A program made the translations under genes and the position numbers. Positions 1 to 11,450 of a stretch of 64,000 bases of DNA are shown here, piece after piece. How positions within the stretch are numbered: position 1 is the stretch's first letter; each line of letters starts with the position of its first letter. The notes under the pieces are model-generated. The model was not told where the DNA came from and ran no database searches. It worked only from the letters and a program-made list of their open reading frames with translations. Origin of the DNA: Sisyra terminalis (taxonomy: Eukaryota > Arthropoda > Insecta > Neuroptera > Sisyridae); NCBI GenBank assembly GCA_958496175.1, contig OY292275.1, positions 61,643,701 to 61,707,700 of the forward strand, written 5' to 3'.

Positions 1-857
1 ATTCATAAAAATATCATAGATAATTCAATTTTATCTGCTCTTGTTCATAACGCCGGGGTTTTATGGTATTATCCTTCCATAACATAGCACCCCGTTTATA
101 TTCTTGAAAACTATTTTGAAATAAACATATTGTAATTTCAAAGTATGGATAATAACTATGGCTTTAAAAGTCAATACAGTGGTCGATTTATGGCTTTCTT
201 TTTATCGTTTCCAACACATATTCTTTATCGCACTGTTATTTTTTTAATGGGAAAATTCAATGAAATATTGTAGAAATATGTGATAAACTTTGTTATTGGC
301 AGCTGAAACTGTGCATGTTTTTAAAATGCATTCAAGGTTGAAAAGCTCACAAAAGCTTTTGTCCTTGGTTGCTATTAGTTTATTCGGAAATCAGTTGAAA
401 AAATTAAAGAAAAAATCGGTGGTTTCAAGCTCAGTGCTAATAAAGCTGCTGGTGTAGATTGATTAAATGAGATTTAGAAGTTAGTCTTAAGTCCTGCTTT
501 GTGTAACGATAAAAAGCTCAAGTTTGACCAATTTTTTGGTCGAAAATCCAATCTTCCAAACCTCAGATTTTCAGGTCTAAAAAACGCCGATATTAGATCG
601 ATTCCAGTCGGTTTACCGGTATCGCTACTGGAGCTTTGTCCAAAAATATTTTTTACCCTTCCTCATAATCACCAAATCGATAAAAAAGTGCAACTATGGG
701 GTAATTTAAGCTAAAAATTCCAGAAAAGGCTGCTAATTCAGTCAATTCCAAATCATAATTTTTGGTCAAGATTTTTCCTTAAAAATCGTATAAAAATATT
801 TTCAAAACTAGTAAAACCTTTAAAGGAGGAGAGCTTTGGTAATCTCAATGAAAAAGT

Positions 858-1680
858 TTGGTCTATACCTCTGTTTCCAATGTTAAATTTTGGTATTCCA
901 AAGGAAAATTCTATGATTTAATAACTATTAACAGTTTTGGTTCTTATCGGGAAAACGGTTGGGAAAATCGTTTTTTCTGTAAGAACAATTTTTCTTTGGC
1001 TGGACACAAGGATCATTTTTGTATGAACAATTTTTTTGCCAAATGTAGAGTTTTCGAGTTATCGCCCTTTTTTGTCGACTTTTCAATCAATACATTATCG
1101 AATAAAAAAGGAGGCTCTAGGGGGTTGTAAATCTTGGATGTCAAATTATACCTTTTGGAACCACAGGCAGTACCAAATAGCGTCATAGAACGTCGATGAA
1201 AACTTATCGAAACCTTTAAATTTCAACCCCTTAAGAAGACCGATTTTTCCCTTAAAACCCCTAAAAAATCTTGGTAAATTGTTAACTTTTTGCATCTTCT
1301 CGGGAAAATGGTAGGGAAAATCGGATTTTTCTTAAGAACCTTTTTTCTTTGGCTTGAAAAATTGCTCATTTTTTGTACAAACAATTTTTCGCTCAAATCT
1401 ACAGTTTGGGAGTTTTCGTCGTTTTTAATAATCGATTATTAATTGAATATTAATTGGAACCAATTTCTACCACAAACAGGTGATAAAAAAAGGGGCTCCA
1501 GGGGGTTGAAAAAATCTTGAATGTCTAGTTTTGTCATTTGGAACCAATTATCATCTTCAACAGTATGAAACAATATCATAAAACGTCGACGACAACTTAT
1601 CGAAACCCTTAAATTTCAACCCCTTGTGAAGGCCGAATTTCTGGCTTAAAAACCTCAAAAAACTTTGCAACCCTTCTAAA
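858..1680 (+). repeat. Diverged tandem duplication, ~350-385-bp period
   Basis: ACTTATCGAAACC and AAATTTCAACCCCTT recur near 1200 and 1588. TTTCTTTGGCT recurs near 1000 and 1347, and GGCTCYAGGGGGTTG near 1110 and 1495. The open frames here are short and unrelated to known proteins. Confidence 0.65.
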
Positions 1681-2600
1681 CTAGCCTAGACTGTTGTACT
1701 GTTTTTAAATTTCAATACTTTCATTATGAATTTTCCAAAATATCATCAAAAAAAAAATCATTTTTTTTAGTTTCGGAAGTAAACTTAAGCCTAAATATAA
1801 AATTCCACAGCTTTAACTTAAAAAATTAAGCATTTTTCATCCCCTATTACTTATTTTCGATATAACCTTCTGAACTGTTTTTGATTTAAAAATAGAACCC
1901 TTATCACCAATTTTGTAAAATTTTTTTTTTTCTTCTTCTACTAAAATCATCCCTTGAATCAATCAAAAAGATTTTTTTTAGATCGAGATTCTTTAGTAGC
2001 CAAAACCCCATGTTTAACAATCTAAACATCCCTTCTTTATTTACCAAAAGGGATGAATTTTTTATTTCAATTACTCAATATGTCATTTAAAACTTAACCC
2101 CAAATAAGTAAAAAATCATTTAAATTTTTAATTATAATAAAAAAAAATAAAAATCAAATTTGAAAAAAATCAATAATTAATCTTAATTTTTCAAATTATC
2201 CGCGTCACGTGAATATAGCTTCTGATAGCGTCTTAAATTTTATGAATTCTAGTGACTTTTTTTTGCAAACAGTTTATTACCAAAAACAATAAGAAAAACA
2301 AGTGATTAGTTACACAATTGACACGCATTGATCAAGTACCGCGTCAATTTTCGCCACATAAACTCCGCAAAATTCAATGAAAATCAATCGGTACCAACAT
2401 AAATTTATTTGGAAAACGTTATTGATACCATCGACCAACTTTTGATACAGTTTTCACGTTGATTTTCATGAAAAATTCATCCAAAACATTGTAATATAAT
2501 AGTTGTTTGTGCGGCATGAAGGTCAATGAATCACGGCAGCCATTATGCCATGTTAATTTTCTCATATGAAACTTTGGCTTTTTTTTCCGGAGTTTTAAGT
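1681..2600. other. No gene seen
   Basis: AT-rich with long A and T runs. TCACGTG at 2205 is an E-box-type hexamer, without further context. Nothing else stands out up to the candidate first exon. Confidence 0.5.
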
Positions 2601-2620
2601 GCAAATTGTGCAAGTATCTC

Positions 2621-2761
2621 AGTGAATTAAAAGTGCATTCATTTTAAATGTAAACAATTTGGTGAAATTTTAAATTTTGTGTGGATATTTCTCAATGGGA
2701 AGTTCAATGGAAAAAATCGAGGGGCGTCCCAGGCTTCATGGCTTACCAGGATCTTCTAAAT
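2621..2761 (+). CDS. Candidate first coding exon with initiator-type start site
   Basis: A TCAGTG initiator-like motif (A at 2621) is followed by an A-rich leader and an ATG at 2695. From it 22 codons stay open (MGSSMEKIEGRPRLHGLPGS) up to a good donor, AAAT|GTGAGT at 2762. The segment from 2709 is visibly richer in G+C than the flanking DNA. A second ATG at 2707 is in frame. The protein start is not recognised, and no second exon was found in this repeat-rich window. If real, it is the 5' end of a gene with a long first intron. Confidence 0.33.
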
Positions 2762-3124
2762 GTGAGTGGTTTGAAACTTGACTAAAGATTTTCTCCAATC
2801 ATTCCAAAAAATCAATTTTTATTAAAACTTTACTTTTTATTTTAAGTTTTCTTGAATAATTTTAACCAAATTAATGAAAAGTCCAGTTATTGGCATCAAA
2901 GATATTTGAAGCTTTGTTTTTCAGTTTCTTGCACTAAAATATTGCTCAGTTTATGTACAAATTATTCTTAGTGCCTTCCACTTTAAGATAGATAGTATTG
3001 AGACTTTGTAGTCTCAGTGATTTATGTAAACAAATAGTTAAAAAAAATGATTTTTTGGTCGAAATTGATTGGAAATTATTAACCGAACCACTGTGTTAAA
3101 CCACCTAAACAGGTGGTTTACTAG

Positions 3125-3291
3125 CAAGGTTTATAAAATACACAGGTGGCCTCATGGTGGCTACGTGATGGATACGTGACGTATCTAGAAGAAATTCGTT
3201 CATATCTTCAGACTAATTCAAATTTCAAAATTCTTCGTATGACGTCATTTTTTTTTTCTAATGGAGCAACCTGTCTAATTTACAAACCTTG
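3125..3291. mobile_element. Mutator-like MITE, copy 1
   Basis: 167 bp with ends CAAGGTTTATAAAATACAC and (inverse) CAAGGTTTGTAAATTAGAC, flanked by exact 9-bp copies GTTTACTAG (3116-3124, 3292-3300). Inside are CCTCATG, GTGACG and TATGACGTCATTT. A 9-bp duplication is the mark of Mutator-type transposases. Confidence 0.85.
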
Positions 3292-3300
3292 GTTTACTAG

Positions 3301-4818
3301 TAGCACTTTATATATGCATCTATTCACTATTCTTGTATTCTATTGTAAAAATAGAAGTCTTATTATATCAATTTTTAGAAGCAAGCTTCTTAAAATTGCA
3401 CGTACGAAGTTTGTTTTAAAATATCAAGGGAATATTAGTTAAATTTCCACGAAACATTTCCAATTAACGAAGCAACTCTTCGTCGAGAACCTCAATACAA
3501 AAACTTGCAAATTTTGAATTTCGACACGAAATTCGGTTGACCAACCATAACGTATAATGTTTCATGCATTAAAAGCTACAGAAGCAGAAGTAATCTTGTA
3601 TACGATGCTACTTGGATACTAAAACTGTATAGATGCATGTATAAGTGTATACCTAATATATATATATATAGATATATGTGACAGCATCCGAAATAGATTT
3701 CATATAAATTCCATCATGCACACCAAATTTTCACAGTCAACAAATTTGGCATCATCAAAATGCACTCTGTAATTTTCTTGAAAACTTAATTAAAACTTGA
3801 TATCAAGTTTCCCTATAGAAAAAAATCATTGATACTATGCAATATTTTTATAATCGTTGATAATTGCTTGCCATTTGCTTACAAATTTTCACAATATCGT
3901 ATTGCATTGTTTGACCGGCCGACCACAACCACTTGTTATGCTAGAAGCAAAATATTTAGAGTAATTAGAAACCGTTGGCATTCACGTAAAACGTTTGTAA
4001 AAAAACATGACCTAAATCAACACCTACATGTTTAGAAGTTTAACTTACAAGTTTAAAATTATAAAAAAAAAATATTCACTTATTGTTTCGGGGGTACGTT
4101 TAATACAATTTTTTGCATTTTAAATTTAAAAAATATGGATTTTCAATTCAGGGTATCCATTTTTTTGGAGGATTTGAACAATCAAGGAATTTCATTGGGT
4201 TAGAGAAAAAAAATTTGAATTTCTTTATAATTTGAAAAGTATAGGATGGACCACTATAATAGCCCCTGGCTATAAAATACAGATTTATTAATATTTTTTC
4301 AAAATTATGGCTTATAGGAATGATTTGTTGAGAGAAATTTTTGTTAGAGATTTAACGAGCGACCAACTGCAATTGCATTGTTGGACCAGAGCAGATATAA
4401 AAATATTTGTGGTTATTATTTGACTCATAATAAAAAAAAAAATATTAGACCATTGAAAAATTGAAAGAAAATGAAATTGAAGAAAACAATTTTTTGGAAG
4501 AAAAGCTCGAAAGTTAGTGATTAGGTATGAATTTTTGTCTGATTTTTGCCTGATTTCTGATTTATCTTAACCTATTTCATTGAAAACATAAGAATAACGT
4601 TCAAAATTACTTGAGGAATATCTACGAAAACCAAGGAATATTACCGCATAAGATTAAGGATGTAATTTAACTAAAAATTTAAATCGAAACAATTCCCTTC
4701 TCCTCCTTCGTATCTTCCATAGTTCCTATGATTAAAAATGATAACACTATAGGGGTTGTTCTTGAAATGGACTTAAATCACTCTCAAAATAAACGGCGAA
4801 CATCATGTTTTAATATTA
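3301..4818. other. No gene seen
   Basis: Plain AT-rich DNA with a short TATATATA tract near 3658 and one end of the 22.3-kb MITE family at 4640-4793. Confidence 0.5.
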
Positions 4819-5453
4819 CAGTGCAGCCTTGATATAACGAAACTAAAGGGAATTATAAATTATTCGGTATACCGAATAATTCGTAACAATGAGGTTTATT
4901 ATATAGAGGTTAGGTTTGGCTATGATTCTTTATAGCAAGGTAAAATATTTCCACCTATAAATTAGAACACACTTTAATTATTTATTATTTATTTGAAAAG
5001 AGTTTAATTAATTTAATCATAGTCAATGAGCATTTAAAATAATACAAAAAGCATAAACATAGAATATAATTACAGAAATTCAACAATTTGATTGAGGGAT
5101 TATGGTTGCATAGTCTTCAGTTTGTTCTCATTATTCGAAAAAAAATCACTAAAGTAACCAAACAGCAGTGTTTACATTAATTAGGATTAAACAATATGTC
5201 CACTCCTATATCGAAACATTAATTATTGTGGAATTAGGGATGTACGTATGGTTATAAGTTGAAGAAGTTGGTTAAATAAAAGTCAACAATAGTTTCTTTC
5301 CATATTCTGCAATGCTTAAAATTTCGCTATAATAAAGTTTTTGATAAATTTATTCGTTATGTAAAGGTGTATCTTACATAAGCTCTTATAAGTAGTCTTA
5401 GGGGATTTCGAAAAATTCGATATATTGTGGCTCGTTATATTAAGATTGCACTG
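4819..5453. mobile_element. 635-bp pogo/Tigger-like MITE
   Basis: Starts CAGTGCAGCCTTGATATAACGA and ends with its inverse-like CGTTATATTAAGATTGCACTG, flanked by TA on both sides (4817-4818, 5454-5455). These termini and the TA target match pogo-type Tc1/mariner derivatives. No transposase remains. A small inner palindrome ATTCGGTATACCGAAT lies near 4863. Confidence 0.75.
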
Positions 5454-5459
5454 TAGTTT

Positions 5460-6055
5460 AGAACTTTTTAAATTATTTTTAGAACATGTGCATTAGATTT
5501 TTTATTTGTCTTTTGTTTTGATGAAATAAATTAAAAAAATTGGTCAACTTCTCCAGAGTATTTAGCTTTTGATAGCCAGTTTTACAATAATCAAAGTTTT
5601 CTTCCCGACTCTTGCAATAATATATATTGTAGTCTACTCTATTATTGCATGGAAAATTCTTCAATTTTGAAAATCAAGTCAGCTGAATTGTTTTTTTTTA
5701 ATCGAAACAATTATTTGTCTTAGGAAAAAATTAGTAATCTTCTAGGATTATAGAGGTAGGAAACTTTTGTCTTCTGTTTAGGTGAAATAAATAAAAAATA
5801 TTGGTCAACTTCTTAAGAACATTGAGCTTTTGATGGCCAGTTTTACAACAATCAAATTTTCCCTTCCCCACTCTTGCAGCAATAGATTGTAATCTTCTTT
5901 GTAACTTGTAAATTTTTTCAAGGAAAAATCTTCAATTCAGAAAAGCAAGTTAGCTAAGTTGTTTTTTTTATTCGCACCACTTATTTGTTTTAAGAAAACA
6001 AATTTGGTAATCTACTTGGATGAAGGTAGGAACTTTATAAGAACTTCTAGTAAAA
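5460..6055 (+). repeat. Local tandem repeat, 262-bp period
   Basis: TTGGTCAACTTCT at 5539 and 5801, with matching GCTTTTGATRGCCAGTTTTA, CTCTTGCA and a third partial copy (AAGCAAGTTAGCTAAGTTG) to 6055. No protein signal. Confidence 0.7.
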
Positions 6056-6059
6056 AGCA

Positions 6060-6235
6060 GAAGAATTTGTATAAAAAATATTTTTTTTTTCAAATTCAAT
6101 ATTCTCTGAAACTATTTTATAATACCGAAAAAAGTGCTTATGAGTTTCAAGATATCACTAAGTAGTACTCCAAGAAAAATTCGCTCATGAATCAGATCGA
6201 TCGATCATTGTTAAAAATACGATTCCGAATTATAT
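6060..6235 (+). repeat. Fragment of the CCTCGCC foldback arm
   Basis: CAATATTCTCTGAAACT, ATACCGAAAAAAGTG, TTTCAAGATATCACTAAGTA and CGATCGATCATTG match the arms of the elements at 6.9 and 18.7 kb. Neither terminus is present. Confidence 0.72.
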
Positions 6236-6944
6236 TACGGTTCAGAATTTAGAGTTTTTATATATGTAAGTTTCCACCCCAAAATTTGATTTTAGCAGGC
6301 TATAATTTTATGCAACCACCTTAACCACCTGTTTATCTGACATAGTGAGCCATGCTTTTTCGCATTGTTTGGGAAAGATCGTTCTAAAAGGGTTGAAATT
6401 TCGAGATATTTAAGGGAGAAAAAGTGAAATTTATTATGGAAGACCAATGAATTTGTGTTGTGAAAAATAATTAAAAGCCAGACCAATAGATCTCGTAGGT
6501 AGGTACTTATAATTGAGGATCTGGTGATCGTAAATGCAATCCAGTTGAGGTGGGAAAATTCGGGAAAAACTTTGAATTAGGTTGTTGCAATATAGGCTGC
6601 ATAAATCCATATATTGTTGCAACTATACGAATTTATTTACATTAAAATTTAGGTATTTTTGTTCAGGGAAAAATCGTCTTAAATGAGACATTTATTAAAT
6701 TACTGTCTAAAATTTTAATTGATGGTTTTTTTGAAGTTAAATTTGGGATATAAGTCTTAGAAAATGATTATTTTACGAAGAGTTTTCCAATGAATTAGGT
6801 CGAAATAAAGCGTTATTTTTTTTTTCATTTGTAATTTTACAAATTTTCGAAATTAAGAGGGTTGAAAACATGGATGTTGACTAGAGAAAGGTGAAGGGTT
6901 ACCATAGTAAAGGGTACCAGATTAAGTTAATTGGACTTGAAAGG
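6236..6944. other. No gene seen
   Basis: Short overlapping open frames on the - strand do not resemble any protein; no structured repeat. Confidence 0.45.
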
Positions 6945-7701
6945 CCCTCGCCAGATAAGATGGTCTAAAATGTCCCCCATTGCAATCGGGCTAAATTTTT
7001 TTCTGAAAATACCTTACAGTATGGACAACATCTCAGCCAAGTTTCAACTCTAAAATATGACGCGTTTTTGTGTAAAAAATAAAGATATTTTTTTTTCAAA
7101 TTCAATATTCTCTGAAACTGTTTGATAATACCGAAAAAAGTGGTTATGAGTTTCAAGATATCACTAAGTAGTAATCCGAGAAAAATTCGTTCATGAATCG
7201 GATCGATCGATCATTGTAAAAAATACGATTTATTTTTTCAAAAAAAAATTTTATGCCAAAATTGTGTTTGGTAAACATTAGTTTTTCTTTTCTATATAAT
7301 CCTCTATCATCATTCTACAATATATAATTTTTTCAGATTTTTAAAATTATTAGACAATAGTTAAAAAAAGAAGTATTCTTTAAAGATTTTTTTGTGGGGT
7401 AAAATTTTTTAGTACCTTCACGTAATTTTTTGTACATCATCCCCTTGTCTCAGCTTACTAAATATTTTTTTTTCGTATTTGTAAAAATGTTAGATAATGG
7501 TTAGAAAAATTAAACGTATTTTTTAATTCAGATTTTCAGCACTTACGTACTTAGTTTTTTTTTTCTAAAGTAATTATTCATCGCTTTAGTCATCAACATT
7601 TATTTTATACATTTTCTAAGTAACATTAAAATATTTATATTTCATTTAGCAATTACTTTAGAAAAATTAGGGCATTTTAAACCATCTTATCTGGCGAGGG
7701 C
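6945..7701. mobile_element. Foldback element, CCTCGCCAGATAAGATGG family, copy with a shortened arm
   Basis: Bounded by CCCTCGCCAGATAAGATGG and its inverse. The left arm is full length, then a ~95-bp spacer near 7565-7665, then only a short right arm. Compared with the 18.7-kb copy, the spacer runs in the other direction and most of the right arm is deleted. Similarity continues past the right end for ~150 bp (TCTCATTATTTGAATAGAAA), so the true unit is larger. Confidence 0.75.
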
Positions 7702-7849
7702 TTTTCTCATTATTTGAATAGAAAACTGACCACTTTGGATATAAATCTTTAATATTTCTCAACTATACTGATGCTTAAAGCTTAAAGCATCATATTTCGT
7801 AAATGCCAAACTTTCAACCAAAATTTTATCACATTTTAAACGTTATTAT

Positions 7850-9605
7850 ATCACCTGTACCTCTCTATAACAGGTAGTTGAAATTTCAATCGTTAAATGG
7901 TCCACCCCATCTTTAAATTGGGTGATATATTATAAGTAATGTGGTTTATTTTGTGATAAATTGTGTTTGAAAAAAACCTGGACCGAACACCCTGACAGAA
8001 AATTAGGTCAATAAATCAAAATGAAGTGTTTGTCATGTATATTTCAATTAAAATAGAAATTTTCAATTAACTACTCAACCGAACACATTACCTAATATCT
8101 TCATATCAAAGTCTGCACATGAAATTTTGAGATTGATTTGCGTTAAACTCACTTTACCAGATAACTATTTCTATGTTCAGCTGTTAATAACGTCAGTGGA
8201 TGGATAGAGTTATTATGATGCATCAGATTAATGAGACATTGCAACACATTAATAGTAGCTAAATGCATAATTAATCTGTGCAGTCGCAACAGGGACTTCT
8301 TAGCATTACAGATAACTCTTATTTATTATATTCGTACATTATCTTGACTTTTCTACCTAGATAAATGCATATAAATCTTCATTCATTCGGCTAATTTGAA
8401 ACTTTTATTTCCTGAGATATAATAGAGATATATATAATAGAGTCGTTATAGTTGTGTTCAATCGTTTGAAATTTTATTGCTCTTAAAAGTTTACAATTTG
8501 CAAAAAGTGTTTGTCGAGAAAGTATAAAAGCGGTGGTGGTGGAGGGAGACGTACACGTGTAATTAAAAGCTTGTTGAAATTGTAGAATGGCGTAAGGTTT
8601 ATTCGGTTAATATGACGGGCGGTGTATGGAAGGTAAATACGCGCGATAAGATATTAACTTGACAGAGTATTGACGTTGTGTAGGTATTTGAATTGATGAA
8701 ACTTATGAAACATTCAATTCATTAAACATACTCTACTCTACCTACTACAAATTGATGCAGTATCAAGATAAATTTCTATCATAACTTGTGTATTATGAGG
8801 TGCGCTTGGTAAAGTTTTCAAAAACTTCCCGTCCCCCCCGTCCCCGTTTGAATTATTTGTCAGGTGATTTCTGAAGAGTTTTTAAATAAGGAAATATAAA
8901 TCAAGTTTTATTATATGCTTCTGTATTATAGTCCGTAGGTATCATGTCTCGAAAGTATTGATTTTTATTAGCGACTGCATTATTTTGTTACACATGTTTC
9001 CGACTAGCCAAGATACCTACTCATAGCTATAAGCAAGTTTATTTTTTATTTTTTTTTAATAATAAATTCTTCTCTTTGAAAAATAAGATATTAAAGAATT
9101 TCATACATGAGAATTTGTATAGGTATGTGGAATGTTTTACTTATTTTCCATATATACAAAAAAAATCGATTGGTTTTCGTTCAATTTGTAATATTTTAGA
9201 AGAGTTGAAGGAAAAGACGTGGAAAATTTACGCATCAAATTTATTTTTATGGGTTGTAAATGTGTCAGGAACAAACTTATTGAGCTTGGAAAAAAAAATC
9301 TTAAGTTTGAAGTATTAAAATTATTTTAAAGTTTTATTTAATTGCTCAAAATTTAGTTGAAAGATGAATGTTTTGATATAAGCGGAAAACAAGTAACTTT
9401 TTTAGGCTTTTCTATTATTGTTTTGAACAAGAGAAAGAAATGGGATAGTCGTAGAATCGTGATTCTTAATTGTAAGTCAGTCTCTCAGGTTTGACGGATA
9501 TCATGTTTTAATTGTTTTGTCCATTTTATGTCCCTATGTAATAGGGTGTGATTTAAATGTATGTCGAAAAAGGTTAAAATTACCAAAATAAGATTTTTTT
9601 CGCTG
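7850..9605. other. No confirmed gene; contains the TATA-type promoter candidate
   Basis: Apart from the 8523-8632 candidate, AT-rich DNA with a C-run (CCCGTCCCCCCCGTCCCCG, 8829). The 80-codon frame at 9076-9318 is low complexity and not recognised. Confidence 0.45.
8523..8632 (+). promoter_or_regulatory. TATA-type promoter with possible short first exon
   Basis: TATAAAAG at 8523-8530 sits in a short G+C-enriched patch (GCGGTGGTGGTGGAGGG). About 80 bases further, ATG at 8612 opens seven codons (MTGGVWK) that end at AAG|GTAAAT (donor at 8633). A TATA box with a very short first coding exon is common in tissue-specific insect genes. No downstream exon is recognised, so this stays a candidate. 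Confidence 0.3.
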
Positions 9606-10972
9606 ACTTTGAACAATTATACTGTGTATACAATATAAAGGATATATTGCGGTCCAATTATAATTTAATATAATATTATATAAAAGTCATACCATAAACA
9701 TAAGTTTTAACAGAAGTTTAAGTGAATCATCACAAAGCAGTTACGGAGTGATCCAAACTACTTGATGACCACTGAGGAAGATTGCTTGGCAATCGAAATA
9801 CGTATTTGGGCAATACGTCACGAATAGTTTTGTTTGAACTTCTGTTCAAATTTATGTTTATGGTATGATTATCATATATTGCTATATTAAATTATACTAC
9901 ACTAGCTGATCCCCGCGACTTCGTCTGCGTAACGTAAATAGATAGAAAGCGTGGAAGGAAATTCAAATATTTTATTTATTTTCAATAACAATAATTAATT
10001 TTCACATTTTTCTAAATACCGAAGAAAAGTTGGTTTGGAAGATTTTATTTTTTGATTGATAATGAAATATATGACAAAAAATTGCTCCCTTAATGTTAAA
10101 TAATTGCTCCAGGTCACAATCATTGGTTGATAAAAATTAGATTTTAAAAAAGTTTGATTGTTGAAAAACAAACAAAAATTAAAATCTGCCTCTTTGCTAT
10201 TTGGTATAAGTTCCTACTTCCTAAACTTTCATACTAATTAAGTGAAATGAAGTTATTTAAAATGTTTTTATTTAAATGATATAACAAAAACAGACACTTA
10301 TTATTAATTTATTATTTATTTGTTTTTAACACTTATTAAATTCAAAATTTCGATTGTTGATTAACTCTACATTTTCTCATACACACTTAGTGACCTCTTT
10401 TACTCTTATAGGGTAGAAATTTTCAAAAAAAAGCCATTACGCTATTAACATCAATTATGTGTTTTGTATATATAAAGGTTTATGTTTCAAAGAGACAATT
10501 TTTTTAAATTTAAATTAAATTTACTGTGCTCTTTATCAGTTCTACTAAAAATATTTTTACAGTTTATTTTCTAACTTTTAATTACCTTTCCAATGATATA
10601 TAACTCACCTATCTAAAGTAAAAATTTCTGTTTTCATCCCTAAGGAATACCTTCCCTTATTATTTTTTTGAAATAATAAGTAGCCTATAGTCTGTGGGAA
10701 ATTGTGTTGTATCTTAATACCAAATTTCATTAAATTTGGTTGTTCCGTTCTTTAGTTAAATCGGGACACACAGACAGACAGACAGACAGACAGAAAAAAA
10801 TTTTAAAAATGTTAAATTTGGAGTAAGAGCCTCTTGAAACAAATATTTACCCTAAAATTGGGTTCAAAATGGAAATGTACAGACAGACGTAAGAATTTTA
10901 TATATTAGTATAGATATAGATAAATTGGACCGCAATATATTCTGTATATTGTATACACAGTTTAAATTACGT
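9606..10972. mobile_element. Short element with inverted ends and a hammerhead-like core, copy 1, interrupted
   Basis: Left end TGTGTATACAATATAAAGG...GCGGTCCAATT and right end its inverse near 10920-10960. Inside, CTGAGGA (about 9769), a short stem AGATTGC/GCAATC and GAAA follow in hammerhead order. A ~1-kb retroelement-like repeat (9902-10917) splits it at ACTACA^TAAATTGG, as comparison with 29.1-29.5 kb shows. Confidence 0.65.
9902..10917 (+). repeat. ~1-kb dispersed repeat, retroelement-like
   Basis: Starts CTAGCTGATCCCCGCGACTT then CGTCTGCGTAACG and ends with GACAGACAGACAGACAG (about 10772) and TATATTAGTATAGATATAGA. Such a head and (CAGA)n tail are common in arthropod non-LTR/SINE-like repeats; the exact family is not determined. 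Related pieces lie at 25990-26325, 59265-60213 and 60640-60780. Confidence 0.6.
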
Positions 10973-11056
10973 TGAAAAATTATGTTTTAACGCCAGATAT
11001 TTAGAGGAAATAGTTCTTTTACTATATGTACAGAAAAATATTATATTAGATATCTA

Positions 11057-11450
11057 CAGTTCCTGGTCATATTAATAGAAGCGCTATAGGTATTGTATAA
11101 TAGGTCCCTATTTATGATTGAGTTAAACTTTCCTGTACAAATTTTATTTATTACGCTAATTACCAACTAGCATGACCAAAAATCATTTATATTAAAAAAT
11201 AATTTTTTAGCATCAAATTAATTAGCATAAATTTTTTTTATATCTTCTTAATTATTTCATGGAAAGCCCGATTACTGATATTGATCTGCTGTATTTGTGG
11301 ATGATGATTTCATATGTGAATATTTTTTCTAAGGGCTATTTTTCTGTTGTGACCACCTCTAGCTATTTTTTCCTTCAGTAACTTCCACATGTTTTCAATG
11401 GGTTTCAAATCAAGGCTATTATCCTAAAGTAGGGTAATAGGGATAATAAA
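11057..11450 (-). pseudogene. Tc1-like transposase remnant
   Basis: The - strand over 11340-11430 reads LDLKPIENMWKLLKEKIARG, the C-terminal (S)PDLNPIENVW..LK motif of Tc1-type DD34E transposases. Weaker similarity (SNRAFHEIIKKI) continues to about 11200. At the low-coordinate end, CAGTTCCTGGTCATATTAA at 11057 preceded by TA looks like a Tc1 terminal repeat. The N-terminal half is missing. Confidence 0.7.
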
